From the NCBI GenBank assembly GCA_022559845.1, contig CM040124.1, positions 66,053,491 to 66,117,490 on the forward strand: a stretch of 64,000 nucleotides of DNA. Reading direction: 5' to 3'. A model generated the notes under the pieces. The model saw nothing but the letters and a program-made list of their open reading frames with translations. It searched no databases and was not told the origin of the DNA. Each line of letters opens with the position of its first letter. Position 1 is the stretch's first letter. The translations under genes and the position numbers were made by a program. This DNA comes from Amorphophallus konjac (Eukaryota > Streptophyta > Magnoliopsida > Alismatales > Araceae). Shown here one piece after another: positions 21,361 to 31,905 of the stretch.

Positions 21361-23313
21361 CCAACGTATGTTCCTCCGCTTAACTCTTGAGTATCGTTTC
21401 TCGATGTGTTGGTTTCCAAGTGCCTCGGCTTGACCTCGTGGTTTGCCCATTGTCCCGTGGACATCTTTTGATATCCTATGAGGGCTAAGACCACGATATA
21501 AGGTAGCCAGGCATGCCATGGTATTCCGTGCTACGTCAGCGTCACTATTGGTGTCTGGTCAACCCGGTGGGATCCAGTGGCTGACATGTGACCTCGTGAG
21601 TGTCTCGGCTATTCTAGATAGATCGAGACATGGCTTTGGACGCCTAAAGGTACTGTCTTACCTCGGTTTGTGTGTCCAGGTACTTTGACTGTCTTGACGC
21701 TCCCTCAGGTCTCCGTGTGTCATTTTATGCGGGTTTGTGGATCCGATGATCCATTGTCGCTTCCTGTGGCTTAGGATTAGGTTGATTGGCAGCTTGTCGC
21801 CGCCATTGTGCCACGATCTTGACTCTGAGTCATGAGACTCAAGGATCGTTGCATTGGTAGGTCTAGTTGCCCTGTCCTGAGTCTGTTGATCGTTGGTCTA
21901 CTGCCTTTGTACTTCGTAGTACGAGTGACAGTGCGTGCTTAGCATGTCTATACTCCAGCACTCGTGTTTTAGAGTCTCTGTGTCTAGTGAGCCTCCACTA
22001 GTCGTAGCCTGACGACCTCGAGTGTCGCTTACCTGGGAGTGATGGTGGGGCAATTCCTGAGATACAGTTTGTAGGCTAGTTTCCGTGGACTCCCTTGCCT
22101 TGCAGTAGCGTCCTGCTGGGGGAGAAAACTAGCTAGAGGCTTGGCTCAAGCCATTGAGCTTGTGTGTGCACAAGTGGTCAGGGGCGTTTAGGGCAAACGT
22201 CGACGGGCGTGACCCTGACTAGTCACTCGTTACTGTAGTTCCTGGTTCAGTTCAGAGAGTATCTCAATCTCTATCGTCCTCGGCGTCCGTAGCGAGATAC
22301 TTGTGGTGCAGTGTAAGACGTCAGTGGATGCATCTGGCTGTTCTTCTAGTGACGAGGTGCTTCCGTCACTTAGCATGTGATTCTCGTGTTTCTCGGAGTC
22401 TGTGTTCCTCTTCCGAGTTAGTCTATTCTTGGCTTCGTCCAAGAATCAGCTCTCCCTTTTGAGTTAGTCTATTCTCAGCCTTGCCCGAGGATAGCTTTGT
22501 GTTGCGTGCATGATGATCCAGTCGTGTATGCTTCAGTGTTTCGTGTCTGTCTAGGTCTTTTCTAAGGTTTTCTACCTATCTTCATAGGCCTTTGCCTTAG
22601 GCCTTGTTCTGTGTCGACGGATCGGTAACTCCTGACTTTGTGAGATCAGGGTTCGCCCTTCTGTCGCTGTTTGGAGTAGCTTAGGGAGCCGTGCTTTGCG
22701 CAGTAGCCCTGTTCTCGTTCTTTATGGCTTTGCTTTTCCCTTTTCTTTTAGCTGCTCTACTCCTGCTCCTCCGGCTTTCTTTTACAGCTTTCTAGTTGTA
22801 GTTTAGTTTTTCCTGCTTTACTACTACTGCTGTTTTAGCTGTTGTTCCGTGTTACTGCGTTATTTTTCAGTGGGGATCCGCGTGACCCCTATTAAGCCAG
22901 TGACACGAGACTCACCCCTGCTTTTCAGGTGTGGTCATCTCTGCTTCCTTCGTGGTTCCTGGTGTGACGTGTTCGTAGTTGCCAGCGTTACCTGCATCGG
23001 GCTTCCCTCGACCTCAGTGTACGTTTTTCTTTTTGTTGGACTGTACTTATCTTTCCTTTGGACTAGACTCTGGTATAATGTTTAATCTAAACTGTTAAAT
23101 AAAAAGTAATTTTATTTCTGCTACTTTAGCAAACCTGATTAATGAAATATTATTGCTTACTGTTATATCTGGGACTTCAATGTACTACACAATAATCCTT
23201 TTATCCCTTCGGAGCTTTACAGCTTTTGGGAGGCTTCATGGGTTCCAAGTGGTATCGCCTCTACTCGGTAATCCTATCGGGTATATCTGGTATCAGGAGT
23301 CCGGGTCATCACA

Positions 23314-23434
23314 GGTACACTCGCCACCCTCCTACTTGGCATTTTCTTTACTCGTATATATTTCTATATGTTGCTGCTTGCATGTGATAGGTCCTAACTC
23401 GGTATAATTTTATCACCTCTGTGAGAGTGAGTGA
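23314..23434. other. Flank between element C and an LTR fragment
   Basis: About 120 bp with no gene or recognised repeat. GGTAC (23314-23318) would be the right target duplication of C, but the left copy is outside the window. Confidence 0.4.
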
Positions 23435-23583
23435 GTGGATCCCGTCCCGTGACTCGATCCGAGCACGCGGAAAGCCGATACCCGAGACTCGTTGCCGGTT
23501 CCTCAACCACGCACGTCCGCACACTTCCCTCGGTTAGGGACATCAGCGAGCTAGAGTTTCAGGTTCGCGTCCCATCCTGCATC
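23435..23583 (+). repeat. LTR-end fragment of the A family, opposite orientation
   Basis: About 150 bp that match, in reverse complement, the first 150 bp of 4151-6076. It includes CGTGACTCGATCCGAGCACG and the terminal TCCTGCATCA. In element sense this is the last part of an LTR, but no primer site follows, so it is a fragment rather than an intact LTR. Confidence 0.7.
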
Positions 23584-24486
23584 AGAGGATCTATGTAGAA
23601 GCAGGCAACCTGGACCCCTCTGGGGCATTGGGGAAGGGATTTGTGAAGGTAATATTGCCCATTAGGGCGTTGATCCGTCATGTGGGCTGGGATGTCACGT
23701 TGAAACTAGCCTTACACGCTGGAAGGCAGAATGAGGCCTAAATGAGGAGCCTCATCTGGTAGTTCATGAGGACGAGAACCAGAAATCCCACCCATTGCAA
23801 CTGGATGGACACCGAGCCTGAGCCTCTCCTGACAGATCATTCTTCCTTCCTAGATTACTGAACCTCAGTTAAGAAAGAAAGAAAGAAGAATAGCGAAACC
23901 AAACAAGATCGTGGGAAACGAGATTGACAATTTATCATCTATGATGAAGACATTCATTCAATAAAATAAACAATACTTTCATTCATTTACTGAGCAGAGA
24001 TACATCAATCCCAGACGAACATATATGGGTGGCAGTAAAAAAAAATAGTACAAGTACATCAAAAGGAAAGAAAAGAACGGGGCTTCACCTCTCTCTCTCT
24101 TCCTCACTACCTTCTTCTTCACACTTCAGTGGGGATGCAGATATCTCTCTGGGGAGTAGGGTCGTTCTAAAGCTCAGGCTTCTTGGGGTTCAACTGAAAA
24201 ATAGGGATCGCTCAGAGGTTAGCAGCGGCCATCCCTCTCTCTTTTTCTTTGCTCTTCATTCCTTTTTTCTTCTTCCCCCCTCTTCTTCCCTTTCGAAGGA
24301 TTCATCCCGCCTTTTATATTCCCAACCTAGGGTATATTTCGTGGGTCCCTTTTATCAGAAAGTGATATTTCTTGCAAAAGAAGTTTCTTCTGGAAGCTGG
24401 TATCATCGTACCTAAGATTCCCCAATCATTGGAACGGATCACATGTCATGATCGGGTCCCGCTACAGGTACGATTCTCTAGCCATT
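23584..24486. other. Unassigned stretch
   Basis: About 900 bp. The first 150 bp keep an open reading (IRALIRHVGWDVTLKLALHAG in one frame), which could be a gene remnant, but I cannot name it. Further on are purine and pyrimidine runs (24080-24120, 24230-24300) and CCTTTTATATTCCC near 24310. The stretch could be a piece of an LTR belonging to the palindrome sites that follow. No supported gene. Confidence 0.35.
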
Positions 24487-24860
24487 GATGGTGCGTCGAC
24501 GCAATCTGTGATGTGCGTCGACGCAGCCTATTGATCGCCTGGAAGGATCCCCGTTGTCTTCAAGTGCGTCGACGCTATCCGTGAGGTGCGTCGATACGCC
24601 TGCTAATCGCCTGGAAGGCTCCTCTTCTTTGTCTTCAAGTGCGTCGACTCACCTAGTGATGTGCGTCAACACACTTTTGTAATATGCTTGGACTGCTGGT
24701 TGCTCGCCTAGTAGGCAGCTCAGTTCTGCAAGTGTACGTCGACGCAACCAGGGATGCACGTCGACACACTCAGTCGTTTAGGAGCCTTTTTAGCTCGAAT
24801 AGCCTTAGAAGCTGCGCTGCTGGGTCGACACTCTTGTGAGTGCGTTGACACACTGATGCC
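24487..24860. repeat. Paired TGCGTCGACGCA palindromes
   Basis: Two perfect 12 bp palindromes TGCGTCGACGCA lie at 24492-24503 and 24514-24525, 22 bp apart start to start. Further degraded pairs follow near 24563/24588, 24640/24662, 24733/24757 and 24825/24840, each pair about 22-25 bp apart. The pairs are separated by about 70-90 bp containing TCGCCTGGAAGG-like text. Probably an LTR remnant, as it looks like the element B palindrome cluster with another arm sequence. Confidence 0.65.
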
Positions 24861-24919
24861 TCTGTTTGATTTGGCGAGGCTCGTTGCTCTTGATGCCACA
24901 TTTTAGGCGTCAACAGCAC

Positions 24920-25152
24920 CTATTCGGCCAGCGACGGGGACACGTCCACTTCGCCTTCTAGGTGGATCCCAAGGCCATCCCCGTCCTCTTCATCGAGCTC
25001 ACCATCCCCATGAGTGGCCTCGTATGGGAGATGGCCTCGGTGCTCGTCCGCATCACCCTGGAGTGCGAGAAGAAGCCCAGAGAGTTGCCAACGAGGTCGC
25101 CGGTGCCAGCGGGAAGAGGCGGCTACTGGAGGAGCCACTGTGGCGGACGTAG
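24920..25152 (+). pseudogene. MIZ1-like (DUF617) gene fragment
   Basis: The translation includes RRGHVHFAF, a stop, then VDPKAIPVLFIELTIP, LVWEMAS and VRITLECEKK. This follows the middle of the plant MIZU-KUSSEI1 family closely (usually RRGHVSFA.Q.DP...PVLLLEL..PT..LVREMASGLVRIALECEK). After a frame change, RRLLEEPLWRT near 25115-25145 matches the next family block. The fragment stops there and CHX-like sequence begins. Both ends of the family protein (N-terminal half and the CNG/GYA block) are missing. MIZ1 proteins act in root hydrotropism in Arabidopsis; this copy cannot. Confidence 0.75.
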
Positions 25153-25405
25153 TGCGTTATAAGGTGTGTGCATAGTGTTCTTCAGCGGGCCCGATGACAG
25201 GGAGGCGTTGGAGCTGGCAGGGAAGATGGCAGAGCACTCGGGGATCAACATCACGGCGGTGAGGTTCACGGCGGGGACGACGTCGGGGAAGAAGGGGCTA
25301 GCCGTGTCCATCACCCTGAAGCCTTCCCCGCACAAGTCTAGGGAGGAAAACTACAACTTCTCCACAGTGGCTATGGATCGCGAGAGAGAAAAGGAGGAGG
25401 GAGAG
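25153..25405 (+). pseudogene. CHX-type cation/H+ antiporter fragment, copy 1
   Basis: The reading VFFSGPDDREALELAGKMAEH followed by INITAVRF is the conserved C-terminal cytoplasmic block of plant CHX transporters (usually FFGGPDDREAL...RMAEHPG...VVRF). It continues with SITLKPSPHKS and NYNFSTVAMDRERE, a block I would expect in monocot CHX proteins. The twelve membrane helices and the rest of the tail are absent. The piece is joined directly to a MIZ1-like fragment in the same direction, so it is a chimera of two unrelated genes. Confidence 0.75.
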
Positions 25406-25411
25406 GGGATG

Positions 25412-25620
25412 GGAGCACGTTGGAGCTGGCGGGGAAGATGGCGGAGCACCCGGGGATCAACATCACGGCAGTGAGGTTCGTGGCGGGGATGACGACGGGG
25501 AAGAAGGGGTCGGCCGTGTCCATCACCCTGAAGCCTTCCCCGCACAAGTCCAGGGAGGACAACTACAGCTTCTCCACCGCGGCTGTGGATCGCGAGAGAC
25601 AAAAGGAGGAGGGAGGTGGG
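25412..25620 (+). pseudogene. CHX-type antiporter fragment, copy 2
   Basis: This repeats copy 1 from the GTTGGAGCTGGC point (25416): LELAGKMAEHPGINITAVRF, then ITLKPSPHKSREDNYSFST. It lacks the GPDDREA start. A purine-rich joint (GGAGGGAGGTGGGAGAGG-like) ends each copy. Confidence 0.75.
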
Positions 25621-25631
25621 AGAGGGGGGGG

Positions 25632-25820
25632 AGGGGAGCGCGCTAGAGATGGCGGGGAAGATGGCGGAGCACCCGGGGATCAATGTCACGGCAGTGAGGT
25701 TCATGGCGGGAAACATCACCCTGAAGCCTTCCCCGCACAAGTCTAGGGAGGACAACTACAGCTTCTCCACCACGGCTGTGGATCACGAGAGAAAAGGAGG
25801 GAGAAGGGAGGGAGAGGAGA
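25632..25820 (+). pseudogene. CHX-type antiporter fragment, copy 3 (internally deleted)
   Basis: Third tandem copy: LEMAGKMAEHPGINVTAVRFM then ITLKPSPHKS. The roughly 35-40 bp segment encoding GKKG..AVS in copies 1 and 2 is missing. Element D inserted at its purine-rich end; the array seems to resume with GGAGCGTGCTGG after D at 43190. Confidence 0.7.
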
Positions 25821-25822
25821 GG
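25818..25822. other. Target-site duplication of element D, left copy
   Basis: AGAGG before the LTR start TGATGTGGG, matched exactly by AGAGG at 43181-43185. Confidence 0.85.
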
Positions 25823-27940
25823 TGATGTGGGATGAAACGGGACTCGACGCCAATTGATATACATTCCTTGGACTCTAGGCAAACTTGCAATCGTCCCTAG
25901 CGAGGGAAGCGTTCGGACATGCACGGTTGAGAAACCGGCAAAGAGCTAGGGTGGTCAACTCACACTTTCGTGCCCGGGTCGGGTCACGGGACGGTCTCGC
26001 TCTCTCTCGCAGCAGTGATAAAATTGAGCGAGCTAGAATTCTTAACTCTCAAACAGCGGCATATGAGATATATACGAAAGAAGCAAATGCCAAGTAAGGG
26101 AGCGGACACGATACCTCCACGCGCCGGGCGTAGGGAAGATGACCCCGGCCAAGTACGGTAACTCCCGATAAAAATAATCATAATAATTACAGAAGTTAAT
26201 TTGATGCCCACTCCACGCAGAGAGGTAAACGGCCACAATGTGGGGCCTGGGAGGACCGATCTTGGGTTGACAAGCAGCAATGTGGTCACTCCGTCGGTGT
26301 GACTCGGACGGTGCAAGCTGCGGGTTGTAGGGCCCACGTCCTGGATGGTGGACCGAGTGGGCCGGGGATGGTACTGCTGCGACAGTGGCTCCTAGAGGGA
26401 CGTTCCCTGGGAAGGTGACGTGCTGGTTCGCCTTGTGGAAGGCAAGTCGGCCGGTCGGGCGGTCGGTGCGGCTTGCTATCCACGGGCTGGTTCTTCTGTT
26501 ATGCAGTGCGCGACCCGGCGAGAACGGCTGCTGCGATCAGCCCTGACCTCTTATTGACGCGAGCCTGGCGCCGTTGGAAAGCTCTTTTAGACAGCTACGA
26601 CCCTTGGCTAGAGAAGGAATTTTGTCTGCCTCTGTAATGCCCTTGGTCGAATTTACAACTTGCTGGTTCACAGAACCAGATCTGGCAGGACAGATTTGGA
26701 TCTGCTTGAGAATGGGGTTTGACCGGAGCGAAAGTGGTGGATCTGGAAGTTGGGAATTTTATGGGAGATAGAGGGGAAAGAGAGGAACACGAATATATTT
26801 TTTGTGGATTTTCTAGAGGTGGTTTGACAGGGGAAGTGGATTTTTGACTGGATAGGGGTCGGATCTAGACTGCACAGGACAGAACAGATTTTGGCATGAG
26901 TTTTAATTTTCCATAGGGGTAAATGAAATTATAAATTCGTGGAAAAAATTTTGAAGGTGGGTTTTGGTGGGCAGAACACCCATTCCAAATTTTAGCTCAT
27001 TTAGAAAAGGGGAAGGGGGTCGAACAATGGAAGAACAGGGCTGCTGTAACAAGAACTGCATAGGGACAGATCTGTGTAGGTCTAGAAACTTAAATGGAAA
27101 GGAAAAGGAAATGAAGGCTTAAATTCGGAGGAATTTTTCTGGAGATGGGGATTTATTTGGGGAACCTATCCTCAAAATCTCAACCTTGTTAGATCTGGGG
27201 TTTGGGAGAGAAAAATCCTGGAGTAGGCCTCTGTCCAACAGAACAACAACCTGGACAGCAACCCAGGAGATGCTTCGCGATGGCTCGTCGGCGGCACGAA
27301 CGGCGGCGGTGAAGGATCTTGATACTCAGGGGAAGGGATAGAAGAGGGCTTCTCACCCTGGAGATTGGAGGAAGAGGAAGAACCAGAGAGGGAGAGGGGA
27401 GGGGTGCAAATGCTCTTGGCAATTTCACTTCAATTTTCTTTCATTAATTCCACCAAATGGAAAAATACAAGGATATATAGAAATGGACAAAAGACCAAGC
27501 TTACCCCTAGATCTAGGATTTGGGGAGGGAAAATGGGGTATATTACATTATTCCACCACGTGGTCAAATGGCCAATTAAAATAAAAATACAACACCTAAT
27601 ATAATATACTAAATGGGGGCGCCCCCTTGACTTAATGGCACCATTTTTGAATTTTTCTCCTCTTTGTCCCCTTGAATGGTCAAGCTTTCTAGAATCCCAC
27701 CTTGGACATTTGACCAGCCCCACATGGGCCCTAGGGCTTAGGTGGACCAATGGGGAAGAAGGTGGGGGCCCCTGCTGGATTTATTGGACTTTTAAAAATA
27801 AACCCACTAAAACCTAAAGACTCACACTTTGGCTTATACTTGCCATATAATTGCATACCCAATTACACAAGGGTATAAATGTAAATAAAAAGGACACAAA
27901 TGCAAAATAAAATGTACATGCTCGGAGTTGATTCCCATCA
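25823..27940 (-). repeat. Element D 3' LTR
   Basis: 2118 bp, TGATGTGGGATG to ATTCCCATCA on the plus strand. It aligns throughout with 41056-43180, with moderate divergence. Small ORFs inside are not conserved between the two copies. Confidence 0.9.
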
Positions 27941-28508
27941 ATTCTCCCCGGGTGGGAAGAACTCGACCCCGTCGAGTAAAGGGTGCGGCTGCTCGAGTAG
28001 CTCCGCCGGATCCGTCACCGTACCAAGTTGTGCGGGTACGCTCCACTCCAAGTAATCGTCACCTGCTCATTCCGTATATTCTCGATATGCACAAGCTGCT
28101 GTGGGAACGAGGCTAGTGGTGGACACTCCGGGGTGGGGTCACTCTCAAAGGGGAGGAGGCGGCTCGAAGACTCACTAGGAATCACCGTTGGGTCCCTGTA
28201 AGTGACTAGATCCGAGACATGGATGAAGAGCTGATCCCATACTCCTGTGGAAAATCCACTTGCCTCTTACTCGCAAGGGACTGACATCTACGAGCTTGCA
28301 CAAGACACATGCAGACTCTCACAGACTGTACGAAACAAAGACTAACACACATGACCCTAGGCCATAAAATGACCCTAGGCAAAGCTTGACACTCATAGTA
28401 CTACTATGATTGACGACAAAGAAACACCAACATAAGGGAAATACTAAGGAAGACTCGGTAAAAATGATGGACACCGTCTGCATATACCAAGTGTAAGGAT
28501 AAGCTGAC
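27941..28508 (-). other. 3' interior of element D
   Basis: About 570 bp, closely similar at its left edge to 1783-2060 of element A (for example the CTCGACCC...GTCGAGTAA stretch). No supported gene. Confidence 0.5.
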
Positions 28509-29651
28509 CTACAACTTGATGCCGTGAGTCTCATCCATCGTCCACCGTCGTTGGTTTGAGAAGACTCGCCCTCGGGTATGAAAGTGCGGGAGGATCAGGA
28601 GGCGGGTGACGGGAATGTAATCCGGACGTGTGATGTGAAGTACGACAAGAAGGAAGTCTGGATGCGGTCTCGCGTACGCATGGAAAAAATCAAACCATAC
28701 CCTGTCTACAAAAGGTGTCGACAATGGTCCGGTAGTCAATAACGGCTGTGCTACCGTAGGAGAGACAGGTATAAGTGGGATGGTGGGGTCCTCCGAGGAC
28801 AAAGTGGGAGCGACAGACAGATCCGAGATGACCGGTGGAATTGGGGTGACTAACAGTCCCTGGCCCTCTATTGGATCACTCTCTAACCCCAAAACATCAG
28901 CGAGGTACTCCTCGACCAACTCTTGGTCAGCCTCATAACTCACTAGAATAGGCCCGGGTGAGGCTTCCTCCGAATGGTTGTCCTCTAAGGTAGGGGAATG
29001 TGAAGGACACGGGTCGGAGAAATGGCTAATCCCACTACAGGGGGCCACATGGTTGGGCTCTGGGAGAGGTGGTGGGCATGAGTCCGGAGGAGAAACGGGC
29101 CGCTGGGGCTGGGTGGTTGGTAACACGGAGGTGGTAGGCTGAATGCCATCGTGCAAGATGAACTCGCTGGGTAGGTGAGGTGGGTATAAGGTACAGGTCC
29201 TCTTATCCCAGTCAAAGGTCGCTCTCCTTTCTTCCAACCATTCTTGCCCTAAAATAATGCATGGTCCTACTAGCGTACCGATTTTGCACCATGCACCATC
29301 GAAGTAAAGGTCGGAACCGATCGTCCTTTGGAACTCGACAAAGGCTAAGTCACCCTCGCGCACAATCTCGCCAGTCTTGGAGAGGGGCTCAACGATATCC
29401 TGAGAAACCCAATTATTCGACTCCATGTAGATGAAATCGAGTTCCGTTGTGGGCCCATTGGGTAGAGTGGCAGTAGAAATGATAGGGGTGAAACCCGGGG
29501 GTCGGGCCATGAGAGCATTGAATTGGGCCACCAAGGATGACCATTCGGATGCATGGTCTCGGGGAACGGCCATGGGGATGGCGGGTAGTGGACATGCAGA
29601 CACGAGACAAGACCGACTGACTCTTGTTGGACAAGACACGACCCTATACAA
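28509..29651 (-). CDS. Retropepsin-like frame without active-site motif, element D
   Basis: A 380-codon open frame; ATG near 29573 (MAVPRDHASEW) is the likelier start, since the upstream part is the non-coding leader. The middle resembles a plant retropepsin: ELDFIYMESNNWVSQDIVEPL sits where other families have the '..IDSGA.H.FIS..L...L' block, and later CIILGQEWLEERRATFDWDKRT matches the 'ILG.DWL......D' block. The catalytic D-S/T-G is replaced by Y-M-E, so it should not cut. The second half is a Pro/Ser-rich tail. No gag, RT or integrase. An open frame this long in an old element is unexpected if it had no use, but chance retention is possible. Confidence 0.5.
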   Translation of the reverse strand: MYRVVSCPTRVSRSCLVSACPLPAIPMAVPRDHASEWSSLVAQFNALMARPPGFTPIISTATLPNGPTTELDFIYMESNNWVSQDIVEPLSKTGEIVREGDLAFVEFQRTIGSDLYFDGAWCKIGTLVGPCIILGQEWLEERRATFDWDKRTCTLYPPHLPSEFILHDGIQPTTSVLPTTQPQRPVSPPDSCPPPLPEPNHVAPCSGISHFSDPCPSHSPTLEDNHSEEASPGPILVSYEADQELVEEYLADVLGLESDPIEGQGLLVTPIPPVISDLSVAPTLSSEDPTIPLIPVSPTVAQPLLTTGPLSTPFVDRVWFDFFHAYARPHPDFLLVVLHITRPDYIPVTRLLILPHFHTRGRVFSNQRRWTMDETHGIKL

Positions 29652-29699
29652 TGATGCAAGACTGGAGTACCGACTCGACTACAAACCTACACTCAACCC

Positions 29700-29815
29700 A
29701 TATCCAGTACCTGATGGAGTTCCGAGATCCGAAGATCCCCTCACGTGAGTGAATCACCTTCCCAATAGGCGTAACCTAACATTCGGGTAACACCTTTTTA
29801 TATACCGAATAAAGG
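29700..29815 (-). other. Conserved leader segment (stem-loop plus palindrome), element D
   Basis: On the minus strand it carries TAGGT-TAC-GCCTA (29766-29778, a stem with one U-G pair) and, 17 nt away, the perfect palindrome CTCACGTGAG (29740-29749). Elements A and F have CTTGCGCGAG at the same place, so the site changed but stayed self-complementary. Confidence 0.6.
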
Positions 29816-29895
29816 AATGCAAATGAGACATTTAGACTTAGACACTCTCTAGATGACTCTTTTTTTTTATTTTAAATGAAGACTACCCTAGGCTC

Positions 29896-29900
29896 AATTC
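29896..29900. other. Target-site duplication of element E, left copy
   Basis: AATTC, against AACTC at 41036-41040. Element A has the same neighbourhood uninterrupted at about 4120-4150, which supports the reading. Confidence 0.75.
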
Positions 29901-30223
29901 TGTAGTGCCCTGGAATTTTTATAAAATATTTCTGATATAATTAAGAATTTTCTAGAATTATTAAGGGTCTAAATGAATTAATTAATGAATATTGGGTTAA
30001 ATAAATCATTATAAGGCCCAATTATGTTAAATAACTAATCGAGCCTTAACAAATAAAGCCAAAAAGGTTCGATGATCAAGCCCATTAAGTTTGACCTATA
30101 TTCTAGAAGGTTATTTAACCTATTCACAAATTATAAGGATAAATACCCCTTATATAGATAATTAGGTGGATAATTAACAATAAGAGTATGAATAAAATTG
30201 AATTCTGCGCACAGTGGATGTGG

Positions 30224-30273
30224 CGGTCTATCGTGCGACCACCACAGTAATGTAACGCGCCTAACTTGGACCG
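30224..30273 (+). repeat. 18 nt inverted-repeat units, element E LTR, group 1
   Basis: Two units, CGGTCTATCGTGCGACCA (30224-30241) and CGCGCCTAACTTGGACCG (30256-30273), upstream of the TATA box. In the 3' LTR the same pair lies near 38230-38282. Confidence 0.7.
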
Positions 30274-30451
30274 TCACACTCTATCAGTTCCGTGAATGGA
30301 AGAAAGAATTAAAAAATTGGATCTTTGGAATCCTATCTACAAGAGACCAACTCGGGAGAATTTATAATATTACTAAGGACTCTTAGGGATCAGGTTCTGG
30401 CCAAATAAGGACTCTAAAATCGATCTAATCCTCAAACCCTTGCCAAAACTC

Positions 30452-30459
30452 TATAAATA
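30452..30459 (+). promoter_or_regulatory. TATA box, element E 5' LTR
   Basis: TATAAATA, conserved in the 3' LTR at 38460-38467. The transcript would start about 30 nt downstream. Confidence 0.7.
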
Positions 30460-31192
30460 GGACCCAATTCTGAATTGAGCGACCCTTAATTTTGGCTCGT
30501 GAAGAATCAAGGTAAGGAGATAGAATCTTGGGTAAGTTCTTTAGAGTCTTTTGTTCCTAATACTTTAGGCTAACAACTCTCAAAATTTCATGTTAGGAGG
30601 TCGAGTATCCAAGGAGTTAGGATCTTCCAAAGTTGTTGGTTTCATCACGCCAACCCAATAAAACTGTGCAACATGGTGCTGAAGATTAGGAAATTAGAGA
30701 AGCTAAACGAGGTAATTAGAGTTATATGATTTAGAACTTTTTGTTCCTATTAGTCTCATCTTCCTAACCTCCAAATTTCACGTCCTTAGGTCAAGAGACT
30801 GAGGAGTTAGTGCGACGTGAAGTTGCTGAAAAATCTCAGGAAGAGAAGAACTAGGGCAACCCTTGAAGACTCAAATTAGAAGTTTAAACCCCCAGTAAAG
30901 AGGTAGGTTATCTCATGAACGGCAAGAACATCATGTTAGGGATAAAAACCCTCTGCTTTTGCTTGATTATATTCATTATAGATCATGAATTTCATATTTT
31001 AGTAGGGTTGTGCATACATGCATATCCTTAGCCTTAATCAAAGAATATTTTGTTGTTAATTCATTTCAACATATGCATGTAGCTGGCCTATACTTCATTT
31101 TTCATGACTGGAATAGTTTAAGAATTTTGATTTCCAAGCATGACAAGATTTTCATAGTTTCCTATTCTATTTACTGTCAGCAGAACCTCTGA

Positions 31193-31364
31193 CGGATTAA
31201 GGTAAGACTGTCACATGATATAACGTCCTTACGATAAGCCGTCACACCCTCTGTTGTATTTAAATTTCTCTGTTATCTCTGACGGCCCCGAAGCAGTGCG
31301 TTACAACACTCTGACGGCCCCACGATAAGCCATCACAGCACTATGATGCCCCCATCTTAGACCG
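31193..31364 (+). repeat. 18 nt inverted-repeat units, element E LTR, group 2
   Basis: Five units of 18 nt starting at 31193, 31224, 31283, 31315 and 31347, for example CGGCCCCACGATAAGCCA (31315-31332). Several are decayed at one arm. They lie downstream of the TATA box. Confidence 0.7.
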
Positions 31365-31905
31365 CTAGAGTACTTTGTTCAGGCAATTCAAGACAGAATT
31401 GAAGAACAATCAAGTTTACTTATAAATAAGCGTAGTTATCTAAGTTTTGAACTATTTTCATGACCTTAAGATTATAAATTGACTTATGATAGAAATTGCA
31501 TGTTTAAAAGCAGCTCTAGTTATTTCAAGCATATGCTAATTTCATTAAGCTAAACTCTATAATTTTATATTTACACTATGATTTTAAATGATGTAATGAC
31601 GGAGTTTTTATCATGGTTTCACATCACTACAAAGTCTTTTTCTATCTATAGAGTCACTTTCTCTAAGTACACGGCATATATTCCGGTATATGGCCATTAG
31701 TTCACACTTTACACTATAGGAACATATTCTTGAACATGAGGACCTCTCTATTAGATATTCCTTCTAATGGACTAGGAAATCTTATTTCAAGGCCTCCGTA
31801 ATTTTCTGCGAACCTGGGATTCCCACTAGGACGTCGAGTTGGTTGTACCGTGAAAGCCCAATTGTTAGAAAGCACGATCGATGTTTTAAGGTTCTGGATA
31901 TGTAA

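Larger units (their letters stand above)
6077..23313 (+). mobile_element. Element C: long-LTR, non-coding gypsy-like element (LARD-like), broken by A and B
   Basis: The left LTR survives as 6077-6234 plus 16931-17705; its start lies left of the window. The interior is 17706-19735 and the right LTR 19736-23313. A degenerate primer site follows the left LTR and a GGAGGGGAGG polypurine tract precedes the right LTR. No retroelement protein is recognisable in the 2 kb interior, which fits a large retrotransposon derivative (LARD) moved in trans. The LTR start (TATAATACCC, expected TGTAATACCC) and the polypurine tract resemble Del/Tekay-type chromoviruses. Confidence 0.75.
19736..23313 (+). repeat. 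Element C right LTR
   Basis: About 3.58 kb, from TATAATACCCTGAC (expected TG start mutated) to GTCATCACA. A TATTTAAA box at 20025-20032 is followed by a pyrimidine-rich start region. The inverted-repeat array at 20824-21360 lies downstream of that, in the part that would be transcribed. Positions 22385-22545 preserve the uninterrupted site into which A and B inserted in the other LTR. Confidence 0.8.

Noticed and set aside
24920..25152. MIZ1-like sequence as a working gene
   Set aside because: It has an in-frame stop, a frame change and lacks both ends of the family protein.
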